Shown here piece after piece: positions 9,151 to 17,729 of a stretch of 64,000 nucleotides of DNA; the stretch's first letter is position 1; every line of letters starts with the position of its first letter. The notes below the pieces were generated by a model. It made no database searches. It was not told the origin of the DNA and saw only the letters and a program-made list of their open reading frames with translations. The translations under genes and the position numbers were made by a program. This stretch comes from Pseudomonas protegens CHA0 (GTDB taxonomy: Bacteria; Pseudomonadota; Gammaproteobacteria; Pseudomonadales; Pseudomonadaceae), in NCBI RefSeq assembly GCF_000397205.1, contig NC_021237.1, forward strand, positions 5,005,501 through 5,069,500, given 5' to 3'.

Positions 9151-10505
9151 GCCCGTACCTCCTGATGCAAGGTGACCCTGACGGCCTCCCGGGGCAGTAA
9201 CAGCGAAGCCACCGCCACCACCTGCCGCAGGCTTTTACTGGTCCCGCCGCCACCAGCGGGCCCATTGGTATAGAGGGTTTCCACCTCATTGCCGACGCGC
9301 ACCGCTTCGGCCTTGTCCGTGCAGCGAGCCGCCACCCGCAGGCGCACTTCCCAGGGTTCGGCAGGCGCTCGCTGGCCCAGTTCAACACCGTGCAAGGCAT
9401 CGATGCCGATCAGCTCCGCGCGCACTTCCTGCATCTGTACCCCGGTCAGGGCCAGGCGTTCGAGCACGATATCCCGGGCCAGCCGCGCCCTGGCCACAGC
9501 CCCAGGGCCGCCATAGGAAATCTGCCCTTCGCCGATCCAGCCATCCAGGTAGCCGACGCTGACCTTGAGCCGCTCAGGCCGTGGGCTGCCTGCCGCCCCT
9601 TGCAGCCGCACCCGGTCCGGTGCCTCCTCGACAAAGCCCACCGCGGAAAAGTCGGCACAGACATCCGGCGTCAGGTAGGCCGCCGGGTCATGCACTTCGT
9701 AGATCAACTGCTCGGTACAGGTAGCGCTGCTGACCTGCCCCCCGGAGCCCTTGACCTTGGTGATCAGCGCCGCGCCCTGTGCATCCACTTCGGCCAGGGG
9801 GAACCCCAGGCGCGCCAGACCGGCCACATTCTTGACCCCCGGATCGGCAAAGTAGCCGCCGCTGACCTGCCCTGCGCACTCCAGCAGATGCCCCACCAGG
9901 GTCCCGCGCCCCAGACGCAGCCAGTCATCCTCGGCCCAGCCGAACTCGAAGATCTGCGGCGCCAGGAACAACGAGGGGTCGGCCACCCGCCCAGTGATCA
10001 CTACGTCGGCATCAGCCCGCAGCGCGTCGACGATGCCCTGGGCGCCCAGATAAGCATTGGCGGAAATCAGCCGCTGCCCCAGCGAGCCCAGGGTCTGCCC
10101 GTTGTCCAGCACCCACTCCGGCCGGGCCCGCAGAGTCTCGAGCACATCGTCCCCCAGCACCGCGATCACCTTGAGCCCTGGCAAGCCCAGCTCGGCCGCG
10201 ATCCGTTGCACCTCGGCCACCGCCGCCAACGGATTGGCCGCCCCCATGTTGCTGATGATGCGCAAACGCCGCCCCGAGGCCGTGGCGCCGACAAAGGGCA
10301 GCACCCCGCGCATCCGTGCCCCCAGCAACGGGTCGTAGCCGCTGTGCGGGTCGGCCAGGCGCGCCTGCTGCGCCAGGGCGATGGTGCGCTCGGCCAGGCA
10401 TTCGAACACCAGGTAATCCAGGTCGCCCTGTTGCGCCAACTCGATGGCGGGCTCGATACGGTCACCGGAGTAACCGGCGCCGGAGCCGATACGTAGGCTT
10501 TTCAT
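9147..10505 (-). CDS. AtuA/DUF1446 family catabolic protein, large subunit
   Basis: The 452-aa protein has the N-terminal signature of the DUF1446/AtuA family (LRIGSGAGYSGDRIEPA) and the conserved stretches ISNMGAANP, VITGRVADPSLFLAP and YTNGPAGGGGTSK. Family members occur in acyclic terpene and other carboxylate catabolism; a hydro-lyase or hydratase role is often assumed, but the chemistry is not established. It is directly downstream of the CitMHS gene (one base between them) and overlaps the small subunit. This suggests the imported carboxylate is its substrate. It is unlikely to be true terpene metabolism, since no other atu genes are present. Confidence 0.85.
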   Translation of the reverse strand: MKSLRIGSGAGYSGDRIEPAIELAQQGDLDYLVFECLAERTIALAQQARLADPHSGYDPLLGARMRGVLPFVGATASGRRLRIISNMGAANPLAAVAEVQRIAAELGLPGLKVIAVLGDDVLETLRARPEWVLDNGQTLGSLGQRLISANAYLGAQGIVDALRADADVVITGRVADPSLFLAPQIFEFGWAEDDWLRLGRGTLVGHLLECAGQVSGGYFADPGVKNVAGLARLGFPLAEVDAQGAALITKVKGSGGQVSSATCTEQLIYEVHDPAAYLTPDVCADFSAVGFVEEAPDRVRLQGAAGSPRPERLKVSVGYLDGWIGEGQISYGGPGAVARARLARDIVLERLALTGVQMQEVRAELIGIDALHGVELGQRAPAEPWEVRLRVAARCTDKAEAVRVGNEVETLYTNGPAGGGGTSKSLRQVVAVASLLLPREAVRVTLHQEVRA

Positions 10506-10506
10506 C

Positions 10507-11802
10507 TTAAAAAACTCCCAGCAGCAGCGCGGTCAGGGTCATCAACACTGACGCAGCGAATAGAAAGGGGATGGTGAAACGCTGGTGGTCGGCCAGTTCG
10601 ATCTTGCACAGGCCCACCAGCAGGAAGGTCGCCGGGGTCAGCGGGCTTACCGGGAAACCGGTGGTGTGCACGCCGAGCAACGAAGCCTGGGCCACTTGCA
10701 GCGGGTCGACACCCAGGGCCTTGCCCACTTCGGCAATCACCGGCATCACCCCGAAGTAGTAGGAGTCAGGGTCGAACAGCATGCTCAGGGGCATGGACAG
10801 GAACCCCACCACAGTCGGAATCAGCTTGCCGTGACCGGCAGGAATCTGCGCCACCGCCACTTCGGCAATCGCCTTGAGCATGCCGCTGCCCTGCATGATG
10901 CCGGTGAACACACCGGCCGCCAGGAGAATGCTGGCCATGGTCAGGGCCGTCTTGGCATGAGCATCGATGCGTGCCCGCTGGGCCTCGACATCCGGATAGT
11001 TGATGCACAGCGCCAGCACCGTGCCGACCATGAACATCACCACCGGATCGACCCAGCCGGCAATCATCACCAGCATCACCAGCACCGTAAGCAGCAGGTT
11101 GATCCAGAAGCGCCCGGGACGGCGTAGCGCCTCTTCGGCGGGGCTCAATACCCGGGTCGGGATGCCTGCACCGGCCGTGGCATCGGCACCGAGCCCCAGG
11201 CGGCGCTCCTCCCGGCGGCCGAGCCACCAGGCGCTGGCGAAGACGAACAGCAGGCCGACGATCTGCACCGGGATCAGCGGCTGGAACAGATCCGCCACCG
11301 GCACATGCAGGGCCGCTGATGAGCGCAGTACCGGGCCGGTCCAGGGCAGGAAATTGACCCCCGCGGCCATCGCCGCGACACAGGCCAGAATCCGTCGATC
11401 GATGCCCAGCCGGGTATACAGCGGCAGCATTGCCGGCACCGTCACCAGGAAGGTCACCGCGCCGGAACCGTCCAGGTGCACCAGCAGCGCCAGAAGCGCC
11501 GTACCGACCACGATCCGCGTCGGCCGGGTGCCGACGGTACGCAGGATGCGGTCGATGATCGGGTCGAGCATGCCGGCGTCGGTCATGATGCCGAAGAACA
11601 GGATAGCGAACACGAACATGCCTACCACGGGGGCGACGTTCTTGATCCCGGTGACGATGAAGGCGCTGGTCTGCAGACCGAAGCCGCCGATCAGCGCGGC
11701 GATGATCGGCAGCGCAATCAGCGCGACCAGAGGCGACAGGCGCTTGCTCATGACGGCCGCGAGCAGGCAGAGAATGGTGATGACACCCAGGGTGGCGAGC
11801 AT
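10507..11802 (-). CDS. CitMHS-family carboxylate transporter
   Basis: A 431-aa membrane protein with 11–12 hydrophobic segments, related to the citrate-Mg2+:H+ symporters. Recognisable parts are HLDGSGAVTFLVTVPAMLP near residue 110 and the C-terminal DPDSYYFGVMPV and HTTGFPVSPLTPATFLLVG. It should import a di- or tricarboxylate or its metal complex. It leads the operon CitMHS–AtuA large–AtuA small and is divergent from a LysR regulator, a typical catabolic layout. The real substrate cannot be named from sequence. Confidence 0.88.
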   Translation of the reverse strand: MLATLGVITILCLLAAVMSKRLSPLVALIALPIIAALIGGFGLQTSAFIVTGIKNVAPVVGMFVFAILFFGIMTDAGMLDPIIDRILRTVGTRPTRIVVGTALLALLVHLDGSGAVTFLVTVPAMLPLYTRLGIDRRILACVAAMAAGVNFLPWTGPVLRSSAALHVPVADLFQPLIPVQIVGLLFVFASAWWLGRREERRLGLGADATAGAGIPTRVLSPAEEALRRPGRFWINLLLTVLVMLVMIAGWVDPVVMFMVGTVLALCINYPDVEAQRARIDAHAKTALTMASILLAAGVFTGIMQGSGMLKAIAEVAVAQIPAGHGKLIPTVVGFLSMPLSMLFDPDSYYFGVMPVIAEVGKALGVDPLQVAQASLLGVHTTGFPVSPLTPATFLLVGLCKIELADHQRFTIPFLFAASVLMTLTALLLGVF

Positions 11803-11865
11803 GGAGCAACTCCAGTGTGCCGCCTCTTCAAGCCGGGGCCGGAAGGCGGACGGTTATTGTTTTTC

Positions 11866-11908
11866 TGGAGTATTGAAATCGCGCTAGTCTTTGTAAATTG
11901 GAATATTC
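11866..11908. promoter_or_regulatory. Likely LysR control region between CitMHS and LysR genes
   Basis: The 131-bp divergent gap holds two related elements, GGAGTATTG at 11866–11874 and GGAATATTC at 11900–11908. The second contains the perfect palindrome GAATATTC (11901–11908). They are 34 bp apart, about three helical turns, which suits a LysR tetramer. Assignment is inference. Confidence 0.4.
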
Positions 11909-11933
11909 GGCGCCTTGCATTCGGAAAAACAAA

Positions 11934-12827
11934 ATGAAGAACTCGATCCAGCATATCCAGGCCTTCCTCGCCGTGGCCCGCAGCGGCAACTTCAGCAAAG
12001 CCGCCGCCGAGCTGCACCTGTCGCCATCAGCCCTTACCGTGCAGGTCCAGCAACTGGAGGAATGGCTAGGGGTCGCCCTGCTCGATCGCAGCCCGCGCCA
12101 TGTCAGCCTGACCGCTGCTGGGCTGCAGGCCCGGGGACCGATGGAGAAACTGCTGCTGGACCTGGACAACATCGTCAGTGGCTCCCGGGACCTGGCCGCC
12201 CTGCGTCGGGGCGTGGTCACCCTCGCCGCGCTGCCGTCGGTCTGCGCCGGGGTGCTGCCGCCGGCCTTGCGCCAGTTTCGCGAGCAATTTGCCGGAATCG
12301 AGGTACGCCTGCAGGACCTGGTGGCTCACCGCATTCATGCCCAGGTCCGGGCCGGCGAGGTGGATTTCGGTATCGGCGGGCGCGCCCGGCTCAGCCACGG
12401 GCTGGATTTCCAACCTCTGCTGGAGGATCGCCTGTGCCTGTTCGTGGCCACCGATCATCCCCTGGCCCAGCGCCAGTCAGTGACGCTGAAGGACCTGGCC
12501 CGCCAGCCGATCATTCTCACCGGCCGCGACAGCAGCGTGCGCGAGCAGGTCGAAGCGCTGTTCGACGACAGCCGACTGTCCCTGCTTCCAGCCATGGAAG
12601 CCAACTACATGAGCACGGTGCTGGCGCTGGTACGCCAGGGGCTGGGCATTACCCTGCTGCCGGAATCCGCCGATGACGGCCGTGAGGGCCTGCGCCGAAT
12701 TGCCATCAAACACCCGGGGGTCAGCCGCGAGATCGGCCTGATCCGCCGCAGTGGCCAGCAACTGAGCCCAGCGGCGCAGCGCTGTTATGAGTTGCTACGC
12801 CAGAACCTGGCCGGCAAACATCGTTAG
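11934..12827 (+). CDS. LysR-type transcriptional regulator
   Basis: The 297-aa protein has an N-terminal winged helix (IQHIQAFLAVARSGNFSKAAAELHLS, residues 4–29) and a periplasmic-binding-like effector domain from about residue 90 to the end. Length is standard for the family. The ATG at 11934 is preferred to the longer frame from 11898 because it gives the canonical LysR N-terminus. It is divergent from the CitMHS–AtuA operon and probably activates it in response to the transported acid or an intermediate. Confidence 0.92.
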   Translation: MKNSIQHIQAFLAVARSGNFSKAAAELHLSPSALTVQVQQLEEWLGVALLDRSPRHVSLTAAGLQARGPMEKLLLDLDNIVSGSRDLAALRRGVVTLAALPSVCAGVLPPALRQFREQFAGIEVRLQDLVAHRIHAQVRAGEVDFGIGGRARLSHGLDFQPLLEDRLCLFVATDHPLAQRQSVTLKDLARQPIILTGRDSSVREQVEALFDDSRLSLLPAMEANYMSTVLALVRQGLGITLLPESADDGREGLRRIAIKHPGVSREIGLIRRSGQQLSPAAQRCYELLRQNLAGKHR

Positions 12828-12887
12828 CGGGCCCCACAACGCACCGAACCGGCACAAGGCCGGTCCAGTGGGGATAAAAGCACCCGC

Positions 12888-13490
12888 TCAGTCGAGCATC
12901 GGCACGTGTCGCGGATGGCTTTGCACCCGCTGCATCCAGGCCTGGATGCCCGGGTAGCGGCTCAGGTCGAAACCGCCCTCATCGGCCACGTGGGTGTAGG
13001 CATAGAGCGCAATGTCGGCGATCGAATAGTGCTCGCCCACCAGGTACGGGGTGCGGCTCAATTGTTTCTCCATCACGTCCAGCGCCTTGTAGCCACGCTT
13101 GTGCAACTTCAGGTATTCCTCGCGGCGCTCCTCGGGCAGCCCTTCGTAAAGCTGGATGAAACGCGCCACCGCGATGTAGGGCTCATGGCTGTACTGCTCG
13201 AAGAACTGCCATTGCAGAACCTGGGTGCGCAAGCGCGGTTCGCTGGGCAGGAACTGACTGCCGTCGGCGAGGAAGTTGAGAATCGCGTTGGACTCCCACA
13301 GGCAGGTGCCGTCTTCCAGTTCCAGAACCGGAATCTTGCCGTTGGGGTTCTTTGCCAGGAAGGCCTCGGTCTGGGTATCGCCCCCGAGAATATCCACCGC
13401 CTGCCATTCATAAGGCAGCCCCAGCAGATTGAGCATCAACTTGATCTTGTAGCAGTTGCCCGAACGGTAATCGCCATAAACCTTGTACAT
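12888..13490 (-). CDS. Glutathione S-transferase
   Basis: The 200-aa cytosolic GST has an N-terminal thioredoxin fold with GDYRSGNCYKIKLML (Ser11 and Cys14 in the active-site region), the cis-Pro KIPVLEL and the glutathione-binding ESNAIL motif, followed by an all-helical C-terminal domain. It begins ten bases after the upstream aminotransferase stop, so the two form one transcript under the divergent MarR. A MarR/GST/aminotransferase grouping hints at response to an electrophile or amino-acid-derived toxin. It converges with the LysR gene. Confidence 0.93.
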   Translation of the reverse strand: MYKVYGDYRSGNCYKIKLMLNLLGLPYEWQAVDILGGDTQTEAFLAKNPNGKIPVLELEDGTCLWESNAILNFLADGSQFLPSEPRLRTQVLQWQFFEQYSHEPYIAVARFIQLYEGLPEERREEYLKLHKRGYKALDVMEKQLSRTPYLVGEHYSIADIALYAYTHVADEGGFDLSRYPGIQAWMQRVQSHPRHVPMLD

Positions 13491-13500
13491 GGCCCTCCCC

Positions 13501-14667
13501 TTAGGCTGCCTGTGCAGCCTGTGCTTGACGTATCACGGTGGCCAGCCGCTTGAGGCCTTCGTCCAGCCGCGCCGGATCGATATGGCTGAAATTCAACCGC
13601 AGATGCCCAGGGTTGCGTTCCGGATCGGCAAAGAACGGCTCACCGGGCATGAATGTGACGTCGTGCTCCAACGCCGACTTGAGCAAAGTGCGGGTATCCA
13701 GGGGCTGTTTCAAGCTCAGCCAGAAAAACAATCCGCCCTGGGGCACCTGCCAATCCGCCAGATCGGCGAAATGGGTGAGCAAGGCGCCCTGGAATTCATC
13801 CCGGCGCTGGCGATAGAAACTGCGCAACTGATCCAGGTGCGCCTGATACTGCTCGCTGCCGATCCACTGCATGGCCTGCCACTGGCCAACCCGATTGGTG
13901 TGCAGGTCCGCCGACTGCTTCAGCCGCAGCAGGTGCGGAAACAGGTCCGGGCTGGCAATCAGGTAACCCACCCGCAGGCCCGGCAACAGGGTTTTAGACA
14001 CGGTGCCGGTGTAGATCCAACTGGCTTTTTCCAGGCGGCCGACAATAGGCGTGGCACTGCCACCATCGAACGTCAGCTCACGGTAGGGCTCGTCCTCGAT
14101 CAGGGTCACGCCGAACTCGTCCAGCAAAGCCGCCACGGCATCACGCTTGGCTTCGCTGTAGCGCACCGCCGAGGGGTTCTGGAACGTCGGGATCAGGTAG
14201 ATGAACGCCGGCCGGTGCTGCTCCAGGCGCGCACGCATCTGCACCAGGTCCGGCCCATCGGCCTGCAGCGGTACGGTCAGGCAGTCGGCGCCGAACAGCT
14301 GGAAAATCTGCAGGGCGGCCAGGTAGGTCGGCGCTTCCAGCATGATCTGGGTGCCCTTGTCGATGTACAGCTTGGCTGTCAGATCGAGGGTCTGCTGGGA
14401 ACCACTGACCACCAGCACCTGGCTCGCCTCGCAAGGCACCCCGAGCTGGCGCGCCTGGGCCGCCAGGGCTTCACGCAATTGCGGCTCGCCTTCGCTCATG
14501 CCGTATTGGCCCATGGCCAACGGCATGTCCTGCCATTGCACCTTGGGCAGCATCACTTCGGCCGGCAGGCCCCCGGCGAACGACATCACTTCCGGGCGCT
14601 GGGCCGCAGCAAGGATTTCACGGATCAGAGAGCTTTTGAGACGCGATACACGTTCGGAGAAGGCCAT
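13501..14667 (-). CDS. PLP-dependent aminotransferase, class I/II
   Basis: This fold-type I aminotransferase (388 aa) is of the MocR-domain/2-aminoadipate type. The PLP lysine lies in YTGTVSKTLLPGLRVGYL. Other marks are SGSQQTLDL for phosphate binding, PTFQNPSA and the C-terminal Arg in LRLNFSH. The open frame starts at 14706, but the ATG at 14667 gives the usual N-terminus (MAFSERVSRLKSSLIREIL); the upstream extension would run into the MarR operator. The likely role is amino-acid transamination; the substrate is not predictable. Confidence 0.88.
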   Translation of the reverse strand: MAFSERVSRLKSSLIREILAAAQRPEVMSFAGGLPAEVMLPKVQWQDMPLAMGQYGMSEGEPQLREALAAQARQLGVPCEASQVLVVSGSQQTLDLTAKLYIDKGTQIMLEAPTYLAALQIFQLFGADCLTVPLQADGPDLVQMRARLEQHRPAFIYLIPTFQNPSAVRYSEAKRDAVAALLDEFGVTLIEDEPYRELTFDGGSATPIVGRLEKASWIYTGTVSKTLLPGLRVGYLIASPDLFPHLLRLKQSADLHTNRVGQWQAMQWIGSEQYQAHLDQLRSFYRQRRDEFQGALLTHFADLADWQVPQGGLFFWLSLKQPLDTRTLLKSALEHDVTFMPGEPFFADPERNPGHLRLNFSHIDPARLDEGLKRLATVIRQAQAAQAA

Positions 14668-14698
14668 GGAGATCACCGCTAGCGAAGGCTGAGGAAAA

Positions 14699-14759
14699 TA
14701 CGTCAAAATGCTTGACCGAAATTACGCCGACCTTTGCAGATACGTCAATATGCTTGACC
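14699..14759. promoter_or_regulatory. Twin MarR operators
   Basis: The 19-bp sequence tacgtcaaNatgcttgacc occurs twice, at 14699–14717 and 14741–14759, with one base different. Each copy contains the inverted repeat GTCAA-N5-TTGAC (14702–14716, 14744–14758). The copies are exactly 42 bp apart (four helical turns) and fill the gap between the aminotransferase and MarR genes. Confidence 0.8.
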
Positions 14760-15193
14760 TTAAAAACCAGGCTTCGCAACAAGCGGCCATGGAAGCTTTC
14801 TTTTTCGGCTATCAGGCGTTTACCGCCAAGGCCGACGAAATGCTCGAACGCCGGGGCCTGAGCCGGGTGCACCAGCGCATCGTGTTTTTCATCGCCCGCT
14901 ATCCCGGGCTCAGCGTCAAGGAACTGCTCAATCTGCTGGGGGTGAGCAAGCAGGCATTGAACACACCGTTGCGCCAATTGATGGAAATGCACCTGGTGGA
15001 CAGCGTCGCACCGGACAGCGACAAGCGTAAGCGCCTGTTGCAGTTGACCGCCGATGGCACAGGCTTCGAGCAATCCCTGCGCCGCGAGCAGGTCAAACTC
15101 CTGCAACGGGCCTTCAGCGAAGCTGGCGAGAGTGCGGTCAATGGCTGGCTGGCGGTGAACCAGGCGCTGGCCGGCAAACCCGTCGAAGACTGA
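14750..15193 (+). CDS. MarR-family transcriptional regulator
   Basis: The winged-helix repressor is about 147 aa. The family core is visible as HQRIVFFIARYPGLSVKELLNLLGVSKQALNTPLRQL, with the wing at DSDKRKRLLQLT. The frame is open from an ATG at 14708, but that start and the chosen ATG at 14750 each lie at the same place inside the two operator repeats. The extra N-terminal residues (MLDRN…, then MLDLKN…) are simply the operator translated. No Shine–Dalgarno is visible for either, and a third ATG at 14789 is possible. Divergent from aminotransferase–GST and probably autoregulated. Confidence 0.85.
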   Translation: MLDLKNQASQQAAMEAFFFGYQAFTAKADEMLERRGLSRVHQRIVFFIARYPGLSVKELLNLLGVSKQALNTPLRQLMEMHLVDSVAPDSDKRKRLLQLTADGTGFEQSLRREQVKLLQRAFSEAGESAVNGWLAVNQALAGKPVED

Positions 15194-15325
15194 GCCCCTG
15201 CGGGCGCCATTCATTGGTGCGCCGGCCCCGGCCTTGCCCCAAACCCTTGCACACCCCGGCGCAACGTCGGGGCCGCGATATAGCCATGTTCGCGGATTTT
15301 TCGCACACAACCCCAAAAACATTAT

Positions 15326-15353
15326 TTGCTTTCTTTGTATACAAACGCATAAT
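15326..15353 (+). promoter_or_regulatory. Promoter with TTTGTATACAAA operator, purine permease
   Basis: The perfect 12-bp palindrome TTTGTATACAAA (15334–15345) sits between a possible -35 TTGCTT (15326–15331) and -10 CATAAT (15348–15353), spacing 16. A protein bound here would block RNA polymerase. The same core recurs at 17553 and 17749. Confidence 0.65.
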
Positions 15354-15451
15354 TCGCCCGACGAGTTCTTGACCCACAGGTCAACAAAACCCGCACGCCT
15401 TACCTGCCTCAAAGAGCCGCTGCCCACCCTTGCGTGTCCGGCTCTGGAAAA

Positions 15452-15459
15452 AACAATAA
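15452..15459 (+). promoter_or_regulatory. Hfq/Crc catabolite-activity-type motif
   Basis: AACAATAA fits AANAANAA and lies 22 bases before the GTG at 15481, next to the ribosome site GAGGAG. Confidence 0.5.
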
Positions 15460-15480
15460 AACTCTTGAGGAGTACTCGCT

Positions 15481-16830
15481 GTGGAAAGCCGCAAATCCGA
15501 AGCCTCTACGCTCGATCTCTCGCCGTCGCTGAACAGCGGCTGGCTGGAGCGCATCTTCAAACTCAGGTTGCATGGCACCACGGTGAAGACCGAGTTGATT
15601 GCCGGTCTGACAACCTTCATCACCATGGCCTACATCATCTTCGTCAACCCCAACATCATGGCCGACGCCGGCATCGATCACGGCGCAGCCTTCGTCGCCA
15701 CCTGCATCGCCGCCGCCCTGGGCTGCCTGTTGATGGGCCTGTACGCCAACTGGCCGGTGGGCCTCGCACCGGGCATGGGGCTCAACGCCTTCTTCACCTA
15801 CACCGTGGTCGGCACCATGGGCTACCACTGGGAAACCGCCCTTGGCGCGGTGTTCATTTCCGGTGTGCTGTTCATGATCCTGACCCTGTCGCGGGTACGT
15901 GAATGGCTGCTCAACAGCATTCCGGTGAGCCTGCGGTTCGCCATGGGTGCCGGGGTCGGGCTGTTTCTCGGCCTGATCGGCCTGAAGACGGCCAACATCA
16001 TCGTCGACAGCCCGGCCACCCTGATCAAGCTCGGCAACCTGCGAGACCCCGGCCCACTGCTGGCGGCCGTCTGCTTCTTGATGATCGCAGTGCTCAGCTA
16101 TCACCGGGTCTTCGGCGCGATTCTCATCAGTATCATCGCCGTGACCCTGGCCGGCTGGGGCCTGGACCTGGTGCACTACAACGGGATCATGTCCACTCCG
16201 CCGAGCCTGGCGCCGACCTGGATGGCCATGGACATCGCCGGCGTGTTCAACGTCAGCATGATCAGCGTGGTCCTGGCGTTCCTCTTCGTGCACATGTTCG
16301 ACACCGCCGGCACCCTGATGGGCGTGGCCCAGCGCGCCGGCCTGGTGAACGCCGATGGCAAGATCGAGAACCTTTCCCGCGCACTCAAGGCGGACAGTGC
16401 CTCCAGCGTGTTCGGTGCCGTGGTCGGTGTACCACCAGTCACCAGCTATGTGGAAAGTGCCGCCGGGGTCGCCGCTGGTGGCCGCACCGGGCTGACCGCG
16501 GTCACCGTGGGCGTGCTGTTCATTGCCGCAATGTTCTTCGCTCCCCTGGCAGGCATGATCCCCGCCTATGCCACCGCCGGCGCGCTGATCTATGTGGCGA
16601 TGCTGATGATGGGCGGCATGGCCCACATCAACTGGGACGAGGCCACCGACAGCATTCCGGCCATCGTCACCGCGATCATGATGCCCCTGACCTTTTCCGT
16701 CGCCGATGGCATTGCCCTGGGCTTCATCACCTATGTGGTGCTGAAGGCCGGCACCGGCAAGTACAAGGAAATCTCCATCAGCCTGTATGTGCTGTGCGCG
16801 ATTTTCATCGCCAAGTTCATTTTCCTCTAG
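15481..16830 (+). CDS. NCS2-family purine permease (AzgA-like)
   Basis: A 449-aa permease with about 12–14 membrane segments. It matches the AzgA/COG2252 branch for guanine, hypoxanthine and adenine: KTELIAGLTTFITMAYIIFVNP, GLAPGMGLNAFFTY, FVHMFDTAGTLMGVA and PPVTSYVESAAGVAAGGRTGLTA are the substrate-site segments. It starts at GTG 15481 behind GAGGAGT. It opens the purine island and probably feeds purine bases to xanthine dehydrogenase, whose genes are not in this window. A terminator follows at 16851. Confidence 0.93.
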   Translation: MESRKSEASTLDLSPSLNSGWLERIFKLRLHGTTVKTELIAGLTTFITMAYIIFVNPNIMADAGIDHGAAFVATCIAAALGCLLMGLYANWPVGLAPGMGLNAFFTYTVVGTMGYHWETALGAVFISGVLFMILTLSRVREWLLNSIPVSLRFAMGAGVGLFLGLIGLKTANIIVDSPATLIKLGNLRDPGPLLAAVCFLMIAVLSYHRVFGAILISIIAVTLAGWGLDLVHYNGIMSTPPSLAPTWMAMDIAGVFNVSMISVVLAFLFVHMFDTAGTLMGVAQRAGLVNADGKIENLSRALKADSASSVFGAVVGVPPVTSYVESAAGVAAGGRTGLTAVTVGVLFIAAMFFAPLAGMIPAYATAGALIYVAMLMMGGMAHINWDEATDSIPAIVTAIMMPLTFSVADGIALGFITYVVLKAGTGKYKEISISLYVLCAIFIAKFIFL

Positions 16831-16850
16831 GACGCCCTGCTCCACCCAGG

Positions 16851-16876
16851 CCCCATCCCGCTGGATGGGGCTTTTT
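16851..16876 (+). terminator. Intrinsic terminator after purine permease
   Basis: The stem is CCCCATCC–CGCT–GGATGGGG, followed by CTTTTT. Confidence 0.9.
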
Positions 16877-16932
16877 CGTTGCCGATGATCGGCTGTGGCC
16901 AGCAGGTCCGGGGCGGTCACAGGGCCCTTTCG

Positions 16933-16953
16933 GCGGCGAGCCGGCTCCTGCGG
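16933..16953. repeat. Single degenerate REP element
   Basis: gcggcgagccggctcctgcgg resembles one arm of the REP elements found elsewhere in the window. No partner arm is adjacent. Confidence 0.5.
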
Positions 16954-16996
16954 GATCTAGTGGAGCCGATGACCAGTGAAGGCTTTATGCCAGACG

Positions 16997-17022
16997 AAAA
17001 AAAGCCCGCAGTGTGGGCGGGC
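16997..17022 (-). terminator. Intrinsic terminator after uraH
   Basis: Read on the minus strand, GCCCGCCC-ACACT-GCGGGC is followed by a run of seven T (the A-tract at 16997–17003). It lies 45 bp past the uraH stop. Confidence 0.88.
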
Positions 17023-17067
17023 AAGGACCAAAGAAGCTATTTGCGCAGGATTCTTGGGGGGAAAGTC

Positions 17068-17421
17068 CTAGCTTCCTCTGTAGGTCGAATAGCTGTAAGG
17101 CGAGATCAGTAGCGGTACGTGATAGTGGTCCTGCTCGGCGCTGATGCCGAACCGCAGTACCACCACATCCAGGAACGCCGGCTGCGGCAGTTGCACACCA
17201 CGGGCACGGTAGTAGTCACCGGCATGGAAGTGCAGCTGGTACACCCCGGAACGGTAGTCATCACCCTGCAGCAGCGGCGCATCGCAACGGCCATCGCTGT
17301 TGGTCAGGGTGCTGGCGACCAATTCCAGCTGGGCCCCTTCCACTCGATACAGCTCGACCTTGATAGCGCTGCCAGGGCAGCCATGTGCGGCATCCAAAAC
17401 GTGTGTAGTCAAACGTCCCAT
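17068..17421 (-). CDS. uraH: 5-hydroxyisourate hydrolase
   Basis: The 117-aa transthyretin-like enzyme hydrolyses 5-hydroxyisourate to OHCU in urate breakdown. It begins GRLTTHVLDAAHGCPG (catalytic His in THVLD), contains YQLHFHAGDYY and HYHVPLLISPYSYSTY, and ends in the family-specific YRGS. It is transcribed away from puuE across a 423-bp gap that carries two copies of the island's palindrome. No signal peptide is visible, so it is cytoplasmic. Confidence 0.96.
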   Translation of the reverse strand: MGRLTTHVLDAAHGCPGSAIKVELYRVEGAQLELVASTLTNSDGRCDAPLLQGDDYRSGVYQLHFHAGDYYRARGVQLPQPAFLDVVVLRFGISAEQDHYHVPLLISPYSYSTYRGS

Positions 17422-17552
17422 TGATTCTGCGTGCCTGGCGCCTTCAAGCGTTCAGGCCTCGCGCCTCCCGGAGTCAGTAATTGAAGGAGACCGCAGCGTT
17501 TCGACCGGTGAAAAGCTGCGGCGAGAGCAAGATTAAGACATTTTTCAAAAAA

Positions 17553-17564
17553 ATTGTACACAAT
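17553..17564 (-). promoter_or_regulatory. Purine-island operator near uraH
   Basis: ATTGTACACAAT differs by one base pair from the perfect palindrome at 15334 and 17749. On the minus strand it contains TACAAT, a possible -10 for uraH, overlapping the operator as at puuE. No good -35 is visible. Confidence 0.55.
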
Positions 17565-17729
17565 AATAATCGCAAATATTCCCGGCCCCGCGACCCTTCG
17601 AATGCATCAGCGGATTTGCCTGTACGCCATAGCGACAGACGACTTGTCATCCATTAGCTGACCATCCAGGCAAGTTTCTTGCAGGTGACAGCCATAGCGA
17701 TGAAAGCGGAAAAATGCAAAAAATCAGGC

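Noticed and set aside
14708..14749. Longer MarR start at the ATG at 14708
   Set aside because: The extra residues only repeat the operator sequence, and the shorter form has the normal family length. The start remains uncertain.
15409..16920. 503-codon minus-strand open frame across the purine permease
   Set aside because: Its Asp/His/Gly-rich composition is that of the opposite strand of a GC-rich membrane protein gene. No ribosome site or family is evident.
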